11,231 nt of DNA from Chloroflexota bacterium (GTDB lineage: Bacteria > Chloroflexota > Anaerolineae > JACRMK01): NCBI GenBank assembly GCA_016200765.1, contig JACQEC010000051.1, positions 1 through 11,231 on the forward strand. Reading direction: 5' to 3'. Both the position numbers and the translations under genes were made by a program. Under the pieces are notes generated by a model that saw only the letters and a list, made by a program, of their open reading frames with translations, had not been told where the DNA came from and searched no databases. The number at the start of each line of letters is the position of its first letter. Within the stretch, counting starts at the first letter, position 1. Positions 1 through 6,259 of this stretch are shown piece by piece.

Positions 1-222
1 GATGACCGCGCCGAGCGTATCTTGAACCACGCCGACGACCGCGAGGCTCTGCTGGGCGCAGTGGTCGCCGACATCGCGCGGTCACCGGCCATCGAGGCGT
101 GCCTCAATGAAGCGGGCCGCTACATCGAGAAAGCGAAGGCGCTGCTGGGCGATTTGCCCGACAACGACGTGAAAGCGCTGATGTGCGATCTGGCTGATTT
201 TGTGATCAAGCGCAGAGCGTAA
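1..222 (+). CDS. Polyprenyl diphosphate synthase, C-terminal fragment
   Basis: The frame is open from the first base of the window and ends at TAA 220-222, giving 73 residues of a gene that starts upstream. The tail combines an alanine-rich helix (AIEACLNEAGRYIEKAKALL), the phrase LGDLPDNDVKALM and a closing LADFVIKRRA. This is the usual end of trans-isoprenyl diphosphate synthases (IspB, GGPP and heptaprenyl synthase family), where a helix of the type 'A..AL..LP.....AL..LA.Y...R' finishes the protein. Those enzymes extend allylic diphosphates with isopentenyl diphosphate in the cytoplasm, making chains for quinones or carrier lipids. The two catalytic Asp-rich motifs would lie upstream and cannot be seen. 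An internal TTG at 22 is not the real start. The family call rests only on the C-terminal pattern; chain length and product cannot be inferred. Confidence 0.8.
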   Translation, partial: DDRAERILNHADDREALLGAVVADIARSPAIEACLNEAGRYIEKAKALLGDLPDNDVKALMCDLADFVIKRRA

Positions 223-276
223 AACGCGGGGCGCGGGAGAAGTGGCGTCCAACGCAACTTCGCTCCCCTCGCGTTT
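222..276 (+). repeat. Long imperfect hairpin after the prenyl synthase gene
   Basis: The bases right after the stop codon form an imperfect inverted repeat. AAACGCG at 222-228 pairs with CGCGTTT at 270-276, and GGGAG, GAAGT and GGCGT in the left arm have partners ACTTC, CTCCC and CGCAA-type bases in the right arm. A few bulges are needed and the loop is around 249-252. It sits between the prenyl synthase and the glycosyltransferase genes, so a transcription terminator or mRNA-stabilising role is possible. There is no T-run after the stem, so it is not a textbook intrinsic terminator. The remaining bases 277-310 show nothing else recognisable. Confidence 0.55.
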
Positions 277-310
277 GACGTGTCCGCTGGCTACTCGGCT
301 GTGCTAAACG

Positions 311-1066
311 GTGAATCCCACGCTCTCGATCATCATCGTCTCGTGGAACGTGCGCGAGTGGCTGTGCGCCTGCCTGCAATCCATCGAGCGGACGCGCGGC
401 GATCTGAATCTCGAAGTGATTGTGGTGGATAGCGCATCGGCAGATGGCAGCGCGGCCATGGTGCGCGCGGATTTCCCGGCGGTGCGACTGATCGCGGCAT
501 AGCCGTTGCGCGCGGCGACTTCCTCCTCTTGTTGAACCCTGACACCGAAATCATCGCGGGCGCACTGCAAGCGATGGCGGCTTACCTGCGCGCCCACGCG
601 GCTATGGGTGTGGTAGGGCCACAATTGCTCAATCGTGACGGCACCGTGCAGTCATCGCGCCGCCGTTTCCCGACCCTGCCGACAGCCCTGCTTGAAAGCA
701 CGCTCCTCCAACGCTGGTTTCCTCACAGCCGCGTCCTAACCCGCTACACCGTGGACGACCAAAGCGACGCCGTGACACAGGAGGTTGACTGGCTGACCGG
801 CGCGTGCCTGCTGGCGCGGCGCGGGCAAGAGCAGTGAGCAGGTAATCCCCCAGCGCCACATCCGCTTTCAATCGTCCAAGGTCCGCTACTTCCGCAAACA
901 TCATGGCGCCTTGCAGGCCGGCCTCTTGCGAGCCTTCCTTATCGGGACGTACGTCTATCAGTTGGCAGAAGAGTTCGCCAAGTGGCTGGTTGGCCACAAA
1001 CGATCTCTGCGGCGCGAGCGCATCGCGGCGTACTGGCTCGTCCTCAAGTCCGGTCTGCGCGCATGA
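311..1066 (+). pseudogene. GT2 family glycosyltransferase, broken by two internal deletions
   Basis: Three pieces of one GT2 (GT-A fold) glycosyltransferase lie in different frames. Piece 1 (GTG 311 to TAG 500-502) has the family start LSIIIVSWNVREWL and the nucleotide-sugar binding phrase VIVVDSASADGS. Piece 2 (about 496-822) resumes with GIAVARGDFLLLLNPDTE, containing the DxD-equivalent NPDTE, and runs to VDWLTGACLLARR before TGA 835-837. Piece 3 (about 824-1066) reads GKSSEQVIPQRHIRF then SSKVRYFRKHHG, a typical C-terminal end. Missing at the first junction (about 494-497) are roughly 13-15 residues that normally read like 'N..N.GFA..NN'. Missing at the second (about 822-824) are about 40-50 residues that normally include the acidic catalytic-base region. 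Intact relatives in rhamnosyltransferase-like groups are near 300 residues. In-frame TAA 305-307 just upstream fixes GTG 311 as the first start; no clear ribosome site is visible. The stop overlaps the next ATG. Either a real pseudogene or an assembly defect. Confidence 0.8.
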
Positions 1067-2238
1067 ACGTTGCGCTGATAACAGGCGAGTTCCCGCCGAT
1101 GCAGGGCGGCGTTGGCGATTACACCCGCGAGTTGGCGCGGGAGTTTGCCCGGCGCGGCCTGACGGTGACTATCATCACCGGCCAGCCCCCGCCGACCGCC
1201 GGCACCGCCAGCCCCGCCGAATCGTATGCCATCCGCTATGCGCCACTCACGCGCTGGCGCTCTCTCCCGCAAGTCGCCGACTTGACACGCGATTGCGCGC
1301 TCGTACACATTCAATATCAGGCCGCGGCTTATGGCATGACCCCGCCCATTCACTTCTTGCCGCGCTACCTGCACTGGAAAAACCGCGCGGGCAAGATCGT
1401 CGTGACCTTTCACGACCTGAAGGTGCCGTATCTCTTTCCCAAGGCGGGGCGGTTGCGCTGGCAAGCACTGATGCTGCTGGCAAACTCGGCAGACGCGGTG
1501 ATAGCGACCAACCCAGAGGACGCGCAGACGCTCGCACACAGCGCCCGCCTGCGCGCACTGCGCACGATTCCGATTGGCAGTAATATTCACCCTGCGGAAC
1601 AGCAGCCTGCCAGCCGGAACGCTGCGCGCGCCGTGCTGGGTGTTGCAGACGACGAAATCCTCCTGTGTTATTTCGGATTTCTGAATGCGAGCAAGGGCGG
1701 GGAGACACTGGTTAGGGTTTTGGAGAAAGTGATTCAAGCGGGGTATAATTCGCGCTTATTGATGCTGGGCGGTGAGGTTGGAGCCAGCGACCCGACCAAT
1801 GCGGCCTACGCTCAGCGCATAAAGACCCTCTTGCGCGAACGAGGGCTTGCCGAACGAGTGATTTGGGCTGGATACCGGTCGGCCGGCGAGGTGTCGGCGC
1901 TGTGGCACGCCAGCGACATCGCGGTACTGCCGTATGCCGATGGCGTCTCCCTGCGACGCGGCACGCTGATGGCGGCGCTGGCCCATGCAATGCCCATTGT
2001 CACCACCGCGCCGCGCGCGCCAGTATCTCAACTTAGGGATGGAGATAACATCGCGCTGGCACCGGCTGGCGATGGTGAAGCGCTGGCCGCCCGAGTGCAG
2101 GCGCTGATTGCGTCACCCGCCCTGCGCGAGCGATTGGCGCAGGGGGCGGCGCAGTTGGCGCAATCATTTACGTGGCCGCGCATAGCCGACCAACACCTAG
2201 AATTGTATCGCGAGGTCGTTCATCAAGCGACTATTTGA
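1063..2238 (+). CDS. GT4 family glycosyltransferase (GT-B fold)
   Basis: A 391-residue cytoplasmic glycosyltransferase expected to transfer a sugar from a nucleotide-sugar donor to a lipid-linked or glycan acceptor. The N-terminus MNVALITGEFPPMQGGVGDY carries the glycine-rich acceptor-domain loop (residues 14-18) typical of GT4. The second Rossmann domain starts near LLCYFGFLNASKGGETLV, then LLMLGGE, then VIWAGYRSAGEVSALWHASDIAVLPY, and the donor-site segment DGVSLRRGTLMAALAHAMP near residues 290-310. In this subgroup the usual E-x7-E spacing is replaced by a SLRRGTL version, so catalytic residues cannot be assigned with confidence. ATG 1063 is chosen because it makes an ATGA overlap with the GT2 stop and begins exactly where family homology begins; the frame is open further upstream to 982 but that stretch codes for the GT2 tail. 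Sugar specificity is unknown. Confidence 0.88.
   Translation: MNVALITGEFPPMQGGVGDYTRELAREFARRGLTVTIITGQPPPTAGTASPAESYAIRYAPLTRWRSLPQVADLTRDCALVHIQYQAAAYGMTPPIHFLPRYLHWKNRAGKIVVTFHDLKVPYLFPKAGRLRWQALMLLANSADAVIATNPEDAQTLAHSARLRALRTIPIGSNIHPAEQQPASRNAARAVLGVADDEILLCYFGFLNASKGGETLVRVLEKVIQAGYNSRLLMLGGEVGASDPTNAAYAQRIKTLLRERGLAERVIWAGYRSAGEVSALWHASDIAVLPYADGVSLRRGTLMAALAHAMPIVTTAPRAPVSQLRDGDNIALAPAGDGEALAARVQALIASPALRERLAQGAAQLAQSFTWPRIADQHLELYREVVHQATI
1720..1749 (+). promoter_or_regulatory. Possible internal sigma-70-type promoter within the GT4 gene
   Basis: TTGGAG at 1720-1725 and a perfect TATAAT at 1744-1749 are separated by 18 bases, close to bacterial -35/-10 spacing. The -35 box matches four of six consensus bases. 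Such AT-rich hexamers are uncommon in this GC-rich sequence. It lies inside the GT4 coding region, upstream of the membrane protein gene, so it may be chance. No transcript evidence is available. Confidence 0.25.
2212..2224 (+). promoter_or_regulatory. Ribosome site and probable ATC start of the flippase-like gene
   Basis: GAGG at 2212-2215 lies six bases before ATC 2222-2224, a normal Shine-Dalgarno distance. The codons after it read KRLFDLGKLLISAGLL, a typical first segment of this membrane protein family, where relatives often begin M-K-R. No ATG, GTG or TTG occurs in this frame between the upstream TAG (2198-2200) and GTG 2279. ATC may act as a rare start, or an ATG may have changed to ATC by mutation or sequencing error. 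Confidence 0.5.
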
Positions 2239-3175
2239 TCTGGGCAAACTGCTGATTAGCGCCGGACTGCTATCGTTTGTGTTGCTGCAGGTGGGCGTGC
2301 AGGAGACCTTGCAAAAGCTCCGCTCGGCCGATTTCGGTCTGCTGGGGCTGGCGCTGGCTTTGTTCATGTTTGGGGTCTACCTGCGCACCTTTCGTTGGCG
2401 CGCCCTGCTGGCCGACCGCGGCCTGCACGTGCCGATCCGCACGCTCACCCAACTCTATTTCATCGGTCAGTTTTTCAATACCTTTCTGCCGACCGGCTTC
2501 GGCGGCGATGTCGTGCGCGTCATCGAGCTGAACCGCCACGGCGTCAGCAAAGCCGAATCGGTCAGCACGGTGTTCCTCGACCGGCTGACTGGACTGCTGG
2601 CCTTCTTCTTGATGACGCTGGCCGCCCTGCCCTTTGCCGGCGCTTTGATTCCCGCCGAAGTGCGCTGGGTGCTGGTTGGGTTGGGGATCGCAGGCGTCGT
2701 CGGCACGGGGTTGATGTTCGAGCATCGCTTCACAACGCCGCTGATAGATCGGCTATTCATGCGGGTCAGGTTTCCGCTCAAGGCCAAGGCCGAGCGTCTC
2801 TATCAGGCCATGCGGGCCAACTCGCCGCAGGCAACGCTCAAGGCGATGTTGGTGGGCTTCATGTTCAACCTTCTGCTGATTGCCATCAACTATCTGGTAG
2901 GCCGCGCACTGGGGCAAAACATTGCGTTGGGATACTTCTTCTTGTACGTGCCGATTATCTCCACCCTGCTCCTGCTTCCCATCTCGCTAAACGGGCTGGG
3001 CGTGCGCGAAGGCGCGTATGTGCTCTTGTTCGCCAGCGCCGGCGTGAGCAGCGCATCCGCGGCTTCTATGTCGCTGGCGTTCTGGGCGATCACCGTCGCG
3101 GCAGGCCTGGCGGGCGGCGCGCTCTACGCCATGCAGGGCGCGCGCGGCGCGTTCCGGATCAGGGCAGAAGGTTAA
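2222..3175 (+). CDS. LPG-synthase TM / UPF0104 family membrane protein (flippase-like)
   Basis: An integral membrane protein of about 317 residues in the lysylphosphatidylglycerol synthase transmembrane-domain family. Family hallmarks are present in order: an R-x-x-RWR-x-LL segment (LRTFRWRALLADRG), the phrase FFNTFLPTGFGGDVVRV, STVFLDRLTGLLAFF, and late NGLGVREGAYVLLFASAGVS. Eight or so hydrophobic helices can be traced. Proteins with only this membrane half often sit in glycan clusters and are suspected of moving or handling lipids or lipid-linked glycans; the substrate here is unknown. The start is taken at ATC 2222 because the first helix and a ribosome site lie upstream of GTG 2279. A start at 2279 would give 298 residues and lose most of helix 1. 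The gene overlaps the GT4 end by 17 bases, suggesting translational coupling. Confidence 0.82.
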   Translation: MKRLFDLGKLLISAGLLSFVLLQVGVQETLQKLRSADFGLLGLALALFMFGVYLRTFRWRALLADRGLHVPIRTLTQLYFIGQFFNTFLPTGFGGDVVRVIELNRHGVSKAESVSTVFLDRLTGLLAFFLMTLAALPFAGALIPAEVRWVLVGLGIAGVVGTGLMFEHRFTTPLIDRLFMRVRFPLKAKAERLYQAMRANSPQATLKAMLVGFMFNLLLIAINYLVGRALGQNIALGYFFLYVPIISTLLLLPISLNGLGVREGAYVLLFASAGVSSASAASMSLAFWAITVAAGLAGGALYAMQGARGAFRIRAEG

Positions 3176-3349
3176 AGATGGCCGAGGAAAACCACATGCC
3201 CAACACCGCCTGTGGCGTGCGGGCGCGTCGGGGCGAAGCGGCGCGCCCGCATCACCGCGTGAACGAGCAGGCCGCTCGCGCGCGGCTTCGCCCCGCTTCG
3301 GGGGCGTGTCCGACGTTCGGCTAATGCTGAAACCGGTCATGGTGCGGGG
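3176..3349. other. Non-coding gap holding the palindromic repeat
   Basis: This 174-bp gap is the longest intergenic stretch apart from the broken GT2 gene. It contains small inverted repeats, such as TGCGGGCGCG at 3218-3227 pairing with CGCGCCCGCA at 3242-3251, the 65-bp repeat copy A (3230-3294), and CGCCCC / GGGGCG around 3289-3306. The rest shows no convincing gene or standard promoter. Competing hairpins here could influence expression of the following GT39 gene, but this is inference. Confidence 0.6.
3230..3294 (+). repeat. 65-bp palindromic repeat, copy A
   Basis: Two 17-bp arms (3230-3246, starting GGGGCGAAGCGG; 3278-3294, ending GGCTTCGCCCC) are inverted repeats of each other with one mismatch at the 11th base. 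They enclose a 31-bp core (3247-3277). The same arms in the same orientation occur at 9355-9371 and 9403-9419, but there the core is exactly reversed. The flanks GGGCGCGTC (3221-3229) and GGGCGTGTC (3302-3310) differ at one base and could be a decayed target duplication, though the GC-rich background weakens this. It resembles a REP-like or miniature mobile element and carries no gene. Confidence 0.85.
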
Positions 3350-6244
3350 ATGGGCGTGACCACACCACACAGCGCGCCGCTTAGACTTGTGCCCGACCGA
3401 CGGCAAGATGGTTTCTGGCTGTTACTGCTCACCGCCCTCACTTTCGCACTGAAGCTCTATCGTCTGGGAACCCTCGAACTCTGGTTTGACGAAGCCGGTT
3501 CCTATTTCATCGCCTCTAAAGACTTTGCAGGCATCATCGCCTACACCCAGCAGGCCCTCAACGAACACCCTCCGCTCTATTTCCTGAGCTTGCACACGTG
3601 GATGCAAGCCACCGGCGCATCCGAGTTTGCGCTGCGCTATTTCTCCGTGTTCTTCGGCGTACTGTTCGTCCCGCTGATGTATCGTTTTGCGCGGCGCGAG
3701 TTTGGCACAGGCATTGGACTGGGCGCCGCGCTCGTCGCCGCCGCCTCGCCCTTCATGTTCGTCAATTCGCAGGAAGCGCGTATGTACACGCTTGTAGCGG
3801 TCATGGCTCTGTTGGCAATGGAGGCGTTTCTGCGGCTGGTGCGAGATGGACGCGCCCGCCATTGGGTCGCGTTTGGCCTCATCTCGGCGGTTGGCATCGG
3901 CACACACTACTTTTTTGCGCTGACCTTTCTCGGCGAATGCTTGTTTCTGGTGGCACAGCGGCGGTCGGTGCGCCGGAGCGTGCTGGCGGGCTTCAGCGCG
4001 CTGATGGGCCTGCTGGCGGGCTCCGCGCTGATCTGGCTGCTGTTAGCGCCCGGTCTGCTCCACACCTTGCAGGGTTTGCTGGGCGGTGTTCGCCTTCTCT
4101 CGTGGAACGTGCGGGTGGAGCGCATCATGCAGGATATACCGTTTGGCGCGCCCTATGCGGTGGAGTTGCCCCTCGCCGTCGGGCTGATGGCCATCTTGAC
4201 TTGGCTGCCCGCCATAGCCGGTCTGCGGATCGGCGCTCGGGACAGCCAACGACAAACCCGCCAGTTGTTGCTTTCCCTTATTGCCGGCACCTTGCTTGGT
4301 GTTGTGGCCTTGCCATACAGCGCGGTCGGGCGACATACCGCCGCCATGGAGCCAGCCTTCATTCTGTTGTTGACTCTCGGTATTGCCGAGACGCACCGGC
4401 GCGCGCCGGCGACCGCCGCATGGCTAACGACCTTCGTCGTGCTCAGTTTCGCCATCGGCATCCAGAGCCAGATGATGGTGGATAAGGGTGATACCGGAGC
4501 TGCCTTCGCCCGCTTGGCGCGTGAGGCCCAGCCCAACGACGCGTTGGTGCTCCCCCAAACCAATCTTTGGCCCGTGGTGGCGTACTATCATCACCGGGCC
4601 GACATTCCCGTCTATTACGTGCCGCAAGAGAGCAGTCTTACGGCCTGGGATGTGGCGCGAACTCCGAACGCCGTTGAGATGGCCGAGTTCCTGAAGAGCA
4701 TCATGGCGAAGCATACGCGCGTGTGGCTTGGGCCGTCGGGCGAGTTCACCGCCGACCCCGAGTATCTGGCGAACCAATGGCTGGCCGGCCACGCCTTCGC
4801 GGTTGAAGCGCATTATTACCGCAATCTCTCCTTGACTCTATACAGCACTGGGACCGTGAGTGATCGCTTGCAGACCGGTGCGGCGGCTTTCGGCGCCGCC
4901 ATTCACCTGCAAGCGGCGCAATACGACCGCGATCAAATCAAACCGGGCGAATCGCTGATGCTGAACCTGAAGTGGCGCACCGATCAGCGTCTGCCGGATA
5001 GCTACCTTGTTCAGTTAAAATTAGCCGACGATACGGGGGCGGTGGTCGCCGAGCACCAATTACTGCCCTGCGGCGGTGCCTGTTTGACGACGAACTGGCC
5101 CGAGAACGAGACGATTGAAGATCGCCACGCTTTCACGGTTCCAGCCGGCACCCCGCCCGGCTATTACCAACTGAGATTGGAGTTGTATAACCTGAGCGCG
5201 CGCGCGGCCTTGCCGGTGCTTCCCGAAGGACGCCCGCCAGAACCCGGACAAGGACAAGCGGGCGCTGTGCCTGCGGCTTCAACCGCTTTGGACTTGCTAT
5301 CCATCCGTGTGTTGCCCGATCCCAACGCAACCCTGCCGGCGGTGGATCATCCGCTGGCTTTGCGCTTTGGCAAAGACTTGCGGCTTGCGGGATATGAGGG
5401 CGCGCCGCCAACGATACGCGATGGTGAGGCATGGCCGGTTGATCTGCTCTGGCGCGCCGAAGCGCCGCTGACGAGTGATCGTGATGTTGTCCTTCGCTGG
5501 CTGGACAGCGCAGGCAGCGTCGTCTCGGAGACCGTGCTGCCCGTCGGCACGCCGGCGTATCCGGCCAATCACTGGCAAGGCGGTGACGTGATCCGGCGGC
5601 ACTACGCTGTAGCACTGCCGGCTGACGAAGGTGCGCGCGGCGAACGGCTCTACACGGCGCAGATACAGGTGCGCGACAAGAGCTCCGGCCTGCTGTACCG
5701 CATCGGCGCCGCCGGGCCCCCCGTTGCATACCCCGCCCCCCAAAACCCGACCGCGCCGGAAGCATCTGGCTCCGACAGCGTAACGCTCGGCGTCGTGCGT
5801 GTGCATCCCATTGAGCGAAACTTCATCGCGCCGCTGGTTGAGCATCCGCTGAGCGCGCGTTTCGGAGAACGGGCGGAGCTGGCTGGCTACGGGTTGTCCC
5901 GCTCACTGCTGGCGGGACTGGAAGTTACCCTATACTGGCGCGCAGTGGGTGACAGTCAATCCAACGATAAAGTCTTCGTTCACGTGATTGGCGAGGACAA
6001 TCAGGTGCTGGCCCAGCATGACGGCGAGCCGGTTATGGGCGCCCGACCGACCCGCTCGTGGCAGGCGGGCGAGTATGTGAAGGACACCCATCCGGTCACC
6101 GTGCCGGAATCGCTGGAGCCGGGTGTTTACCGTATTGAGATTGGATTGTACGATCCGGCAAGCGGGGTGCGCCTGCCCGTCACCGTCAATGGTCTGCCAC
6201 AGCCCGGCGGCCGGGTCATCGTGACTGCGGTCCCGCTTCCATGA
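3350..6244 (+). CDS. GT39 family membrane glycosyltransferase with three C-terminal modules
   Basis: A 964-residue GT-C enzyme of the dolichyl-phosphate-mannose-mannosyltransferase/ArnT-like group (GT39/PMT_2). Such enzymes transfer sugars from polyprenyl-phosphate donors on the outer face of the membrane. Residues 20-376 form the multi-helix membrane part. The first extracytoplasmic loop carries the catalytic-type Asp-Glu pair in LWFDEAGSY (D47, E48), followed by NEHPPLYF (71-78) and SQEARMYTL (140-148), all GT39 landmarks. Residues 377-510 are a soluble alpha/beta stretch (NDALVLPQTN). Three related beta-sandwich-like modules follow near 513-615, 670-780 and 837-950, sharing 'LAGY...L.WRA...V.......G.V.......P' patterns and ending in 'PGVYRIEIGLYD'-type strands. 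ATG 3350 directly follows GGGG; GTG 3356, five bases beyond GGGGA, is an equally good start. Sugar and acceptor are unknown. Confidence 0.88.
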   Translation: MGVTTPHSAPLRLVPDRRQDGFWLLLLTALTFALKLYRLGTLELWFDEAGSYFIASKDFAGIIAYTQQALNEHPPLYFLSLHTWMQATGASEFALRYFSVFFGVLFVPLMYRFARREFGTGIGLGAALVAAASPFMFVNSQEARMYTLVAVMALLAMEAFLRLVRDGRARHWVAFGLISAVGIGTHYFFALTFLGECLFLVAQRRSVRRSVLAGFSALMGLLAGSALIWLLLAPGLLHTLQGLLGGVRLLSWNVRVERIMQDIPFGAPYAVELPLAVGLMAILTWLPAIAGLRIGARDSQRQTRQLLLSLIAGTLLGVVALPYSAVGRHTAAMEPAFILLLTLGIAETHRRAPATAAWLTTFVVLSFAIGIQSQMMVDKGDTGAAFARLAREAQPNDALVLPQTNLWPVVAYYHHRADIPVYYVPQESSLTAWDVARTPNAVEMAEFLKSIMAKHTRVWLGPSGEFTADPEYLANQWLAGHAFAVEAHYYRNLSLTLYSTGTVSDRLQTGAAAFGAAIHLQAAQYDRDQIKPGESLMLNLKWRTDQRLPDSYLVQLKLADDTGAVVAEHQLLPCGGACLTTNWPENETIEDRHAFTVPAGTPPGYYQLRLELYNLSARAALPVLPEGRPPEPGQGQAGAVPAASTALDLLSIRVLPDPNATLPAVDHPLALRFGKDLRLAGYEGAPPTIRDGEAWPVDLLWRAEAPLTSDRDVVLRWLDSAGSVVSETVLPVGTPAYPANHWQGGDVIRRHYAVALPADEGARGERLYTAQIQVRDKSSGLLYRIGAAGPPVAYPAPQNPTAPEASGSDSVTLGVVRVHPIERNFIAPLVEHPLSARFGERAELAGYGLSRSLLAGLEVTLYWRAVGDSQSNDKVFVHVIGEDNQVLAQHDGEPVMGARPTRSWQAGEYVKDTHPVTVPESLEPGVYRIEIGLYDPASGVRLPVTVNGLPQPGGRVIVTAVPLP

Positions 6245-6259
6245 ACCGAGGGTGATTAG

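Noticed and set aside
304..624. Minus-strand open frames opposite the GT2 gene
   Set aside because: They mirror clear glycosyltransferase coding on the plus strand and show no recognisable family pattern; GC-rich DNA gives many such shadow frames.
490..840. Programmed ribosomal frameshifting in the GT2 gene
   Set aside because: No slippery run is seen at either junction, and expected protein blocks are absent, so deletion explains the data better.
982..1062. Longer start for the GT4 gene
   Set aside because: The extra 27 codons overlap the GT2 C-terminal coding region in another frame; GT4 homology begins at ATG 1063, which forms an ATGA junction.
903..1583. Plus-strand open frame overlapping GT2 and GT4
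   Set aside because: Its product is rich in Arg, Ala and Pro with no domain pattern and runs across two genes with clear family matches in other frames.
5133..5765. 210-codon minus-strand frame inside the first GT39 gene
   Set aside because: It is Arg-, Ala- and Pro-rich and antisense to well-supported module-coding sequence.
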